Made by a program: the position numbers and the translations under genes. 64,000 nt of DNA from Humulus lupulus. Its lineage: Eukaryota > Streptophyta > Magnoliopsida > Rosales > Cannabaceae. Each line of letters opens with the position of its first letter. Within the stretch, counting starts at the first letter, position 1. The notes under the pieces are model-generated. The model searched no databases. It saw only the letters and a list, made by a program, of their open reading frames with translations, and was not told the origin of the DNA. Where the stretch lies: contig NC_084801.1 of the NCBI RefSeq assembly GCF_963169125.1, positions 114,293,061-114,357,060 on the forward strand, written 5' to 3'. Of this stretch, positions 35,037 through 44,765 are shown piece by piece.

Positions 35037-37621
35037 TATAATGCCCTAAATTTCCTAATAAGGTTTAGGACCTTGATTAGGAGGTCGGGAGGGCCATAAT
35101 TGATTTTATTGTGTTATTAAATGATAATATGCATGTTTAGGTGTATTAAATATGCATGTGAACCCATTTCTGAGTAATTGGGTGATTTTCATATTTTGGC
35201 CATTTCGGGCATACTGGGCATATATGTGATATGTGTGTGGTGCTTTATTATTATTTGGTTATGCCAGAGTTACTCAGCACGAGACGATCCTAGGAGGTAA
35301 GCTAGTGGGAAAGTCACAACGGGATTTATTCTTGGCTCGGAGTGAGTCAAGGGGTATTTAGAGCATTACCGGGTTATTGGGTAATGGGAATACATATTTG
35401 GTGATAAATTGGGAGTTAGTAAGATTAGGGGGAAATTATGAAGGTTTTGACTATTTTTCCCCCGGGGATGTTTTCGGGACCCCGAGCGTTAGGATTTGTT
35501 TGAAGCTACTTAAGCATGAACTAACCTTTGAAGAAATAAAAAGAACGTTCTGTCTCCCTCTAAGTTCCATTTTCGTCTCCCGATCGCATTTTCGAAGGAA
35601 ACTTGAGTTCTAGGACTCGGATTCAAGCGAGGATCGAGGCATAGCAATCCTAGGAAAGATTAGAAGCTTATTAGCCGAAGGATTTAGTTGGAAACAACTC
35701 AATTGAAGGTAATTCGTGTTTTAAGTTCTAAGTTTTTAAAGATTTTAAGCTTGAATTGGATTTTGTGTTTTGATGAGTTTTTGTGAGATTTGAGACTTGG
35801 GTTTTATGGGTTTTGGATCATGGGGATATTTGGGAACTTTGAATTTTGAGTTTGGAGATGTTTGGATAGGTTTTTGGGAGGTTTTAAAAGGTTAAAATCG
35901 GGGAAAACTGGCTGGTCCGAGGTTGGGTCGTGGCCCAAGCTCGATGAAGCAGGTGGAAGGGTTTTGTGAGCTCTGGGGGCTGCGGCACTAGGTATAGGGT
36001 GCCGCGACACTTGCCCCTGATGTGCTTGTTTTGGCTGGGGGCCGCGGCTCAAGGTTTTGGGGTCGTGGTACTTTAGGGTATTTATGGCTGAAATGATGTT
36101 TTAAGCTTGGGAACTCAAACCTTAGGCCTCGGGATCATTCCTACTACCCAGTTTAGTGGGATTGGATGTCTCGGAGGCTAGGTTTTGGTTCCAGGATTGG
36201 TTTTAGAACTTGAACTCATTAGATCACAGTTTATGGTTGTGACTAGGTTATCACTAGAGGCATGGAATCGGGATCGTGCTTGTGGCTCGTTTATTGGTAA
36301 CCTGTCCTTGGACCAAAGGTAAGAAAACTGCACCCTATTTATATGACATGCATGGCTATCCTTGATGCATGTTGGATGTTTAAATGTGACGTGCATGGTT
36401 ATTGTTGAGGCATGTCAAGTGATTAAATGTGAGTCATGTGTTGCACGAGAAACTAAGATTAGAGCATGCTATGAATATTGAATATGAGATTGTTCAGAGC
36501 TTGAGCCTCTGTGATTATGTATGGTCCTGATTATGCTAGTAATTGGTAAGTAAGCATGCTGAATGCCTTATATTCAGACATTTGACATATGATATATTTT
36601 TGGTAGCATAGCTTACTTGTGTATGGCACTGACTAGTCAGGGTCGGCACTGGTAGCGTATTACTGACATGAGAGTTAGAACTGGCATAAGCATCTTGAAC
36701 GCAGAGCCGATAAAAGATTAGATCTAATCGATATTAACGTTGAATAACTCTAGGAGCATTAATACAGGACCCACCCGAAGGTCGATGAAAATACTAAGCG
36801 CTTGACTAGTCTAGGACTAGTTACTCAGAGTTAGGGCCAAAGGCCTAGGTGACTGTTTGTCACGAGGCTAGGGAGCGGAATCCCATGGTTGTGACTCTAT
36901 GGTCATCCGGTAGGTTATATTGGTGACTAGTTCATCGAACACCTATCTTGTTTAAGCTAGTGAAATGATCACTTATCTACAAAGCCCCGGTGACCCTATC
37001 GTCACATGGCTAATGGGAACGGAACCCACCTTAGTGAGGATTACAACTGTCACTCTTCTATTTGGGGCTAAAAGCCTGGGGTGATTAGTATGATCATCGT
37101 TTGATGTTGTATATTCATCATTACATGAACTCATTTTCCTGCTTGAATAGGGTTATATCTACTAGGCGTGTACCTTATGATTTGATGACATGTTATTACT
37201 GTTCATGAGCATGTTGAGTTTTTTTACTTGGCTTTGGCTCACGGGTGCTATGTGGTGTAGGTAAACGAAAATAAAAGTTGGACCATCCTTGAGTTGGAGA
37301 GCTTAGGTGACGATGTGTACATATGTGGCTGCTCGACCGCCACGACCAAGGGTTGAAAGAGGAACTAGGGTTAAACCCTGCTTTGTTGCTTAGATCGACT
37401 CGTTGTAAATAGTTTCTTGTAATAAATATTTAAATTATATTTTTGGGATCCCAATGTATACAGTAGACGTTCTAATGAAACGTTATATCTTAACCAAAAA
37501 TTTTAATCCCTAAACCGCTAATCATACTTAGTTACACGATTTTGGCCAAATGACTCGATTAGCGAGTTTAGCATTGTTTATAAGGCACGCCGTAACGGTC
37601 CCTGGAGTTTAGGGCGTTACA
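35037..37621 (+). repeat. 5' LTR of chromovirus C
   Basis: It starts TATAATGCCC (the usual TGTAATGCCC with one change) and ends GGGCGTTACA, just before the primer site. Target duplication GTTAA lies at 35032-35036 and 41644-41648. Landmarks: GAGACGATCCTA, a GSYCGYGRC cluster (35930-36075), AAAG|GTAAGAAAAC at 36319, CTCACGGGTGCT, TGTAG|GTAAACG at 37256-37267 and TGGGATCCCA at 37444-37453. At 2585 bp this is the best complete example of its LTR family here. Confidence 0.92.
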
Positions 37622-37624
37622 TCT

Positions 37625-37636
37625 TGGTATCAGAGT
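37625..37636 (+). other. Primer-binding site of element C (initiator Met tRNA type)
   Basis: TGGTATCAGAGT, three bases after the LTR end, matches the plant initiator-Met tRNA 3' end (TGGTATCAGAGC) at 11 of 12 positions. Confidence 0.9.
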
Positions 37637-38077
37637 GAGCCAAGGTTTATGGATCCTGAAGACAAGCTGGGCATGTACATTCATCACTGAAGATAGCTTC
37701 ACTCAAGGAATGGTAACTATTTCTGTAGTTATGTGCTTAACTGCTTAAATAGAATGTAAATGCTTTACTTACACATTGTATTAGGGAGCATGAGATTCTG
37801 ATAGAGCCTGGCTCTTGACTATATGATTATATGCTCCATGAATATATAATTGTGATATTTGCATGCTGGAGTTGGAGGCATGGTATGAATGTTGGAAGAG
37901 CAAGGATTATGATTGATGTATGAATGCCATGGGCATGTTTTTAGCACTGGAAGTGGTTTGTAAATGTGGTGTGGTAAGATTGTTCCCGTGGGGAAAGTTC
38001 TTGATATGCTCATCATGATTAATGGGTCAAGTTATTGACTGCAGATTCAATCAGAAGGTTTATATCCAAGGCAGATA
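37637..38077 (+). other. Untranslated leader of element C
   Basis: It has no long ORF on the plus strand. It lies between primer site and gag start; T/G-rich text with no motif I can name. Confidence 0.6.
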
Positions 38078-39210
38078 ATGAGGCCTGGTGGTGGTTATAA
38101 TGAGGTTGGGAGTTACAGCCAGGGTTTTAGTTCTTCATCTGCTCCTATGAATTTTCAGCAGACATTCACAGATTTGCAACCAAGATTACAGAGACAGGAG
38201 GAAGAGATCAGGTGTCTGAAGCAACAATGGAACCTGTCGGGAAACACTTCTTCCTTGGTTATGCCAGGAGTGGCATCAACTTTGGCTCAGCCGAGGGTTG
38301 AGAATAGATGGGAATTTCTCTATGGAAGATTCCAGGAGTATTACCCTCTAGTCTTCGAGGGAGGCCTAGATCCATTTAGAGCTGAGCAATGGATGGGCAT
38401 GATCAGTTCCATTCTTGACAATATGGGGCTGGTATGTCACGATAGGGTGGCTTGTGCGACACTTGTATTGCGAGATGATGCCCAGACATGGTGGGAAGTA
38501 GTATCCCAAACATGAGACACAGCTGTGATGGATTGGAAAGAATTTAGGCAGCTGTTTAATGAGAAGTATTATTGTGATGCAGCCAAGACTACTAAGATGA
38601 ATGAGTTTATGAATCTCGTTCAGGGAAATGCAACAGTAACCGAGCATGTTAACAAATTTTATGGGTTAGCCAAGTTTTCTTTTGACAGGGTACCCACAGA
38701 TGTAGCTCGAAAGGAAAAGTTTGTTCAGGGATTGAATCCTGGAATAGCTCGGGGCATTAGAGTTTCCCCAGTGCATGAAATCTCTACCTATGCTCAGGTG
38801 GTAGAGAAGGCTCTTGCTATTAAGAGCATATGAGATGAAAAGAATAGTGCTAGGGAGCATGAAGGTTGATAGTGGTACCTCCACTTATTGGAGCAAGCAA
38901 GAATGAAAGCTGGAAGAAAATTTGTCCAATATGCACTTGGTGCAAAAAGCGTCAACTGGGAGAATGCCAAGTAAAGGCATGTTTCGCATGTGACATGGTT
39001 GGGCATATTGTGAAGAATTTCCTAAGGCTAAGAGAGGATAAGAAAAAGGGGATGGACAGCTCGACTCTAGCTCGAGTGTTTATTCCGATGCAGTCAGAGT
39101 CTGAGATTAAGACTAGTTCCTCAGGGGTGGTAGGTCAGCTTTCTGGTTCTGATTTTGTATTATGCCAACTGGTTTTGGTGCCATGCTATTCCTTTATTTT
39201 TTGCATATAG
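38078..39210 (+). pseudogene. gag: Chromovirus C gag, near-complete with stops
   Basis: The start ATG at 38078 opens a frame of 145 codons ending in TGA at 38513-38515; the same frame resumes and runs to 38833. The TGA stands where related elements have arginine and looks like a C-to-T change at a CpG. The N-terminus is glutamine-rich (LQPRLQRQEEEIRCLKQQW). The capsid region has FLYGRFQEYYP, EQWMGMISSILD, WKEFRQLFNEKYY and MNEFMNLVQGN. The zinc-knuckle region at 38920-39020 reads ICTWCKKRQLGEC then CFACDMVGHIVKNF, with the last cysteine replaced by phenylalanine. It is followed by a protease linker region in another frame. Confidence 0.92.
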
Positions 39211-41560
39211 AGGGGCATAAAGATGATATGCATATCACATGGTCATGTTGTGATGGTAACACAATATTGTATTAGTGAATTAAGAGATGAGTTGGGTTAT
39301 GATAAAAAGGACTCATCAGTGATTATGATAAAGTTGGTTATGATTGACTTTAGGATGATCCTAAATTTGGATTGGTAAGCCAAGTGTGGGGCAATCTAAA
39401 TTGTAAGGAAATGATAGTAACTCTTGGGCTTGAGAGCGAAAAGCCTTGTGATAGTTGGCACGATGTATGGATTCTGTATGATTATGACATCTGTAGTGAG
39501 AGCTAGAGTTTTATGGAAGAGAGATGCATGGAACTCTTAGCTAGTGTGGTGGATACCACTTATATTGTGCCAGTGGAGTCAGGACAGACTAGACTAGTCT
39601 GTGAGTTTCTGGATGTGCTTCCAGGGGATCTGCCATGGTTTCCTTTATGTGAAAAGAATAGAATGGTGATTAGATTAGCGCTAGGAATGGAGTCAGATCT
39701 AGGGCACTGTTTTGAATGGCTCAGCAGAGTTGTAAGAATTAAAGGTTCAGCTATTGAGTAAGATGGTATTATCTAAGGTGGATCTTGGATCTGGTTATTA
39801 CCAGCAAGAGATCAGGGAGAAGGATATGTAGAACATTGTTTTATATCAGATAAAGGCATTGGGAGTGCTGAGTAGGTTTTGAGAATTTTTTTAATGCCAA
39901 GTGTTTATGAATTAGATGGACAAAGCATTCAAAGGATTATTTGAATGGAATTTGTGCTCGTCTTGGACGATGGTATCGTGATGTTTTCTCTGCGGAGATT
40001 TGCCAAGGTCAAGGAACGCCTCGGTTGGCAAGAGTTTCCTTAGATGGGCAGGATAGTATATGTACCTTGGGAAAGAATTCTGAGTCTTCTTGCATATCAG
40101 AATCAGTTTGTGGGTTGTTATGACACCTCAATGACAGAGAAAAGTAATTGCCTATGCAATATGTTGGTTAAAGGTTTTGACCAGAACTAGAGTAGAGCTT
40201 CTGGTGGGCCAGGTGGCCAGTTTTATGTTTGAGATTATCATTTCAGAAAGGATTCAAAGGAAAGATGATTAAGTGAACCACAGATAAGAAATATTAAGTG
40301 GAATATCTTAGAGGGACTAGCTAAGGGTTTTGGAGTTTCAGGTATGGGTTTATTGTGGTATAAGGATCGGATTTGGAACATGATGGACATTGAGATTAAT
40401 TGGGAGATTCTGGATGAATCCCATGCTATTCTTTTATTCTCTTCATTCAGGCATCATGGAAATGTAACAGGATATGAAAGCTTTATAGTGGTGGCCTGAG
40501 ATGGAGAGGGATGTAGTGGAATGCGTGGTAAATTTCTTAACCTGTTAGCAGGTCAAGACAGAGTATCAGGAATCAGTGGGGCCATTGTAGCCTTTGAGTA
40601 TTTCGTAGTGAAATAAGAAATCATCGCGATGGGTTTCGTGGTGGGATTGCCCAGGTTAGTGGGTCAGCGTGATTTGGATTGGGTCATTATGGACCAGTAT
40701 TTAAAGTGAGCCACTTCTATTAGTAAGGACAAGTAATTTAGCTGATCAGTATTTAGATCTCTATGTGAGAAAGAGATAGTGCACCTTCATGAAATTCAAG
40801 GTCTATCTTATCAAATGAAGACTCTATTGTTACTTCCAGGTTTTGGGAAGGGTTAAGGAAGGCGATGTGTATATAGATGGAATTCAGTACAGTTTATTAT
40901 TCTCAGACTGATGGTAAATCAGAGAGGGAAAGAGAGAATTATTCAGTATTGGAAAGGTACCTTATGTGATGAGATATGACAGAGAATGTTTGTCACCCAT
41001 TCATTGGAATGAGATGGGTGAGATGTTATATCTGGATCCTGAGGTGGTTCAGGGGACCATTGAGATTATTAGAAATTAGAGCTTGGATGCTCACTTCTCA
41101 GAGTAAATGGAAAATTTTTACTAAATTGAAAAGCAGGAACATAGAGTTCCAAGTAGAAGATTGTATCTTCCTAAAAGTATCACCATGGAAAGGGGTGAGG
41201 AGTTAAGGGCAAGTTGAGCCCTAGAATAGTATAACATTTTGAATCCTGGATAGGACTGGTTGGGTTGACTTTGAAGCGACCTTATCTTTGGCACTGTCGG
41301 TTATATACAATGTATTTTGTATTTCCATGTTGAGGACATGGGTTAGAGGAAACTCATGAGTTGAGTTATGAGAATCTAGAGATTGAGGCTAAGTTATCCT
41401 GTAAAGAATAGCCAGTCCAGATATGAAACAGAAAGAATAAAGTTCTGAGGAACAAAATTATATCTTGGGTTAAGGTATGTTACAGAAACAGTGAGGTCAA
41501 GGGAACGACTTGGGAAACTGGAATCAGTTGTGCGGAATTCTTATTCCAGGCGGTTCAGAT
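39211..41560 (+). pseudogene. pol: Chromovirus C pol remnant with shared deletions
   Basis: The PR-RT linker (LASVVDTTYIVPVESGQTRL, then CEFLDVLPGDL) lies at 39530-39630. The next piece GSAIE / VRWYYLRWILDLVITSK-type text continues into the DLxSGYYQ box (about 39780-39810), with the RT fingers missing as in element A. The later joins near 39990 and 40171 also match A. Integrase follows: YSQTDGKSER near 40905, HWNEMGE near 41000 and KVSPWKGVR near 41180, all in shifting frames. The chromodomain-like end is visible to about 41540. An additional deletion, absent from A, removes text around 40100-40140. It is inactive. Confidence 0.85.
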
Positions 41561-41582
41561 AAATTTTGAGGACGAAATTTTC

Positions 41583-41643
41583 TGTAAGGAGGGGATAGTT
41601 GTAATGCCCCAAATTTTTGTAAGGAGGGGATATTCGTAGGGCG
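41583..41643 (+). repeat. Collapsed 3' LTR of element C with duplicated polypurine tract
   Basis: The polypurine tract (GTAAGGAGGGGATAG, 41584-41598) is followed by the LTR start TGTAATGCCCCAAATTT (41600), then a second GTAAGGAGGGGATA (41618-41631), then TAGGGCG, which matches the LTR end minus TTACA, and finally the TSD GTTAA. The 3' LTR is thus reduced to 44 bp. The repeat of AAATTTT before both polypurine tracts points to template switching. Confidence 0.85.
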
Positions 41644-42370
41644 GTTAATTGGCTATTCTTTTATTTATTTTTTAATTAAATTAAATGGCCTAATTAATTC
41701 TATAAACGGAGTGCTAAGTGAGAGAAGAAAACATAAATCACTAGACGACAGACACTGGTTTTCTTAAAGTTTTTAGATTCTCTCTAAACATAAATCCTTT
41801 TCTAAGCCTCATTATTATTTCTCTTCTTCTCTCTGTATCTTTCTCATGTATTGAGAATTGCCCACTCCAGTCTAGGTGATTCCAAGGATACTTTGGAAGA
41901 CTTTGAAGAAAATTGAAGGTCGGTTCAGTTTCTTGGTAATACTTTGTGATAGAAAGAATACAAGGGTTAGAGAAACTGAAGGAATGACTCTTTCATTCCG
42001 CTGCATATAATGTAAGTATTCTTATCATTGTTTCTCTTTTAATTCAATTTTAGAAACATTTTCTAGGTTATCTCATATTAATTTTTTTAATATTAGATCT
42101 ACATGAATATAAATAAAGATCTTGTATAAAGTTTTCCCAACACTTAATATCTTAATATCAATCTTTATTTCCTTCCGAGTTCATGTTATTTAATCTTGAA
42201 TTCGAAATCTATATCCCCCTTTTAAGTCTTAGTACTAATTATTAAATAATAAAGTGAACGATAGTCCTCATGGGTTCGACCTGTGCTTTCTATTATACGA
42301 AAATAATCGGAAGTATTGAAAAAAAAATAATTGTTAAATTTGTTGTGGAATACGGCACGCATCAAATTTT

Positions 42371-42382
42371 TGGCGCCGTTGC
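42371..42382 (+). other. Primer-binding site of Athila/Tat-type element (Asp tRNA type)
   Basis: TGGCGCCGTTGC, six bases after the LTR end GCATCA, is the usual Athila/Tat primer site, complementary to Asp tRNA. The next bases CTCGAG replace the usual CGGGGA, so the match is shortened. Confidence 0.85.
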
Positions 42383-42460
42383 TCGAGACTATTGTATGTT
42401 TTTTTTTATTATTCAATTTAATTGACTACATACTTGCCCATTTAAATTTTTTGATTACAG

Positions 42461-42684
42461 ATGTATATGTCTGGCGATGATACTCAAGAAAGACTACAAG
42501 CCATAAATCAATATCTTTAGACATCGCCGTCCCGATCTTCAAGGACTATCACTACAATCCATTCTTTCAACCTTCAAAGAAAGTCAATCCAGTACAAATA
42601 CCATAACCATCTGACGATGATTCTGACTCTGAAACATCAGTTAAGTCTCAGATGGCTCAGGAAAGGACGTTGAAAGAGTTGGCG
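42461..42684 (+). pseudogene. gag: Athila/Tat-type gag N-terminal fragment
   Basis: An ATG at 42461 opens MYMSGDDTQERLQAINQYL, then a stop. In another frame a segment MAQERTLKELA (42651-42684), typical of the gag start in Athila/Tat elements, is readable. The coding sequence is cut at 42685 by element D. Confidence 0.65.
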
Positions 42685-43200
42685 TGTAACCTCTCGGAAT
42701 TTTACTTAGCTAGATAGTAGTATTTTAGTTTTCGTGATTATTTGTTCAAGCTGAGATTTAGTTTGAAACTCATAGTAATAGTTATGGATTTTACAAGTTT
42801 AACCTATAGTTTAGAAATATTAATTTTAACATAAGATTTTATTAATTTAACTTGTCCTAGAATTATTATTTATTATAATTTAAGGTGTAGATAGAATAAT
42901 TAAGAGCTTGACACTTGTCACATGCATGGTTATTAAGGATTTAAGCATTTTAGATGAATAAATTAATAAATGATAGATCTAGAAGGTCTAGAACCTTCCA
43001 GCAGCTGTTAGAATTACGTTTTACTCAGCCAAGGTTGTTTTAACAAACTTCCAGTATGATGAAAGTGTGCAAAAAAGTGTTTAAAATATCAGCGTACGCC
43101 GATATATCGCATCTATAGGGGTCGCTATGTCGCCTAAGGCTGATACAGAAAACACGTCGACTTCGCACGAACGAAACCATGAAGGCTCGCGACATAGGGG

Positions 43201-43218
43201 TAGGCGATATATCGCCTA
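43201..43218. repeat. 18-bp perfect palindrome TAGGCGATATATCGCCTA
   Basis: It lies in the GATATATC cluster of the element D 5' LTR; the 3' LTR keeps the 16-bp core at 50075-50090. Confidence 0.95.
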
Positions 43219-43427
43219 GGGGGCGATATATTGGCTCTTTTAGGGTATTTTTGAAACTTTGTGGAGCCGAATTAGAAACAACCTCAACAACTTAGACTTG
43301 CTCTTGAACGTTTTTGACCGAATTCTGGGCATCTGTTGAACTGATAATTCAAATTTATTCAATTAATATTCATTTATTTATTCCTTTTAAAAAGGGTTAG
43401 TTTCACTCCTTGAACTCTATAAATAGG

Positions 43428-43436
43428 ACCTTTCAC
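43428..43436 (+). promoter_or_regulatory. TATA box of element D LTR
   Basis: TATAAATAGG lies downstream of the palindrome cluster. The 3' LTR has TATAAATTGG at 50311, and the surrounding CTTGAACTC is conserved in both. Confidence 0.7.
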
Positions 43437-44635
43437 TCAGCCATTTCATTCATTATTCTTCAAAGCCTCAAACCTGCTAAGTTTATTCTAGAGAGAAAAC
43501 ACTAGGGTTTTGGGATTAAAAGCTTTTCAATCTGAGCTTTTCTAAACACTTGGGAAGTAAGATAGAGTGACATTTCGGTATTGAGGTGTAGATCGGAGTT
43601 CTAGTCTATCCAAGGTATTCTTATGCTCAGATTTAGTTCATTATAGTTCTTTTATTTTCTTTCAGATCCTAAGTTGTTATTATGGCTTTTGGTTAGGTGC
43701 TTAAGTTTCTTGAAACTTAAGGTTTTCGGTAAGTTACGATCTTGATGGTTTAGATCTTCTTTTTCATCTCCATTTCTTTAGAAACTTATGATTCTTATTG
43801 TTTGATTTTAGTAGTTTTCCAATCCCGTTCTTGTCTCCAATATCTCGGTTTTTTGTAAGGAAAATAGGTTAGATTTTATGTGTTATGATTATCCTTATAT
43901 GTTATGTTAATATGTATATATGTAAATGTTTTATGTTGTAGTCACTTGGGAAATATAGTTGCTTAGATAGAAAATAATCAAATCCCAAGATTTTTATCAT
44001 TATCATAGATTAGAGTTATGATTAAACCTACCTTGAATAGTAGCGAGAGGACCTAGATGGTTTATCATATATTGTTTTGTGATCTAACTTACCTCGATTA
44101 GTAGACAAAGGACCTAGATGGTTTTATCACATACTACGGTAATGAGTTAATGGCTATTAATATTGTAGTCCTGTGTTTTTATGATTTACGTTTTTACGTC
44201 ATATGTTCTATGATATATGTTTTTAGTCTTATGATTTATGATATGTTTTATTAGATTTTCCTTGCAGGGCATTAGGCTCATTCCTTTTTATTTGAGATGG
44301 TGCAGGAAAATAAGCTTGGATGGTGGGACAGATTCTTGGAATCTTTGGCATGTGTATTGGGAGAGGACTGATTGAATGGGCCGCTGGAAAAGATCGAGGA
44401 TGAAGTTTATGTTTTGAGTCTTTTTAATTATGTATTCATGTTTTTCTTCATTTATCATTTGTATGATTAATTAAAAGTTTTGTTTTCTTATGATTTTATG
44501 TAATAACAAAGGGATCGCATATTTTGGATTTTTATAATAAAGTTCTATTATTTAATGTATGTATTCCAAAAATAGTAGCTATGTCTGAATAGTTTTAATG
44601 GTCCGAGGTCTTAGAATTAGTCGGGGCATTACAAT

Positions 44636-44648
44636 TGGTATCAAAGCC
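44636..44648 (+). other. Primer-binding site of element D
   Basis: TGGTATCAAAGCC, two bases after the LTR end, resembles the initiator-Met tRNA site TGGTATCAGAGC with one change. This supports 42685-44633 as a 5' LTR. Confidence 0.85.
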
Positions 44649-44765
44649 CACAGTTCATATGCATGAAGTTCTCCTTGATACACACGCAAAAGCTCTGGAT
44701 CTAACCACTAATGTAAGTGTTTATGTTATGCAGGTTATGCTTATGTTAATACCTAATGTTTTAGT

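Larger units (their letters stand above)
34440..42142 (+). mobile_element. Ty1/Copia solo LTR (TSD CTTAA), split by chromovirus C
   Basis: It starts TGTTACGGTTTTATGCCC and ends TTCCCAACA; CTTAA duplications at 34435-34439 and 42143-42147 are exact. The two parts (34440-35031 and about 41644-42142) match the 5' and 3' portions of the Copia LTR at 51159-52948, including TTGAGTGGGAGT and TTCCGCTGCATATAATG. There is no internal region. Total LTR without element C is about 1.1 kb, shorter than its relatives, so the middle has been lost. Confidence 0.9.
30783..42364 (+). mobile_element. Athila/Tat-type 5' LTR, split by two solo-LTR insertions
   Basis: It starts TGATAAGGTC and ends GCATCA, with matching TGAT/ATCA ends, and is followed by a TGGCGCCGTTGC primer site. 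Removing the solo LTR at 31436-33726 and the Copia solo LTR at 34440-42142 gives about 1.58 kb of continuous LTR (30783-31435, 33732-34439, 42148-42364). It inserted into chromoviral integrase. A cluster of GGYYGCGRC motifs lies at 31085-31295. Confidence 0.82.
42685..44633 (+). repeat. 5' LTR of element D (non-autonomous LTR element)
   Basis: It starts TGTAACCTCT and ends GGGGCATTACA. It contains a cluster of GCGATATATCGC palindromes (43090-43240), TATA box TATAAATAG at 43428-43436, a donor-like TTCG|GTAAGTTACG at 43739 and TGGTGCAG|GAAAATAAG at 44299 (the usual GTAAG is altered). The start matches the 3' LTR at 49540 (ACTTAGCTAG..TAGATAG). The insertion is into Athila gag, with candidate TSD TGGCG at 42680-42684 whose partner is lost. 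Confidence 0.88.
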
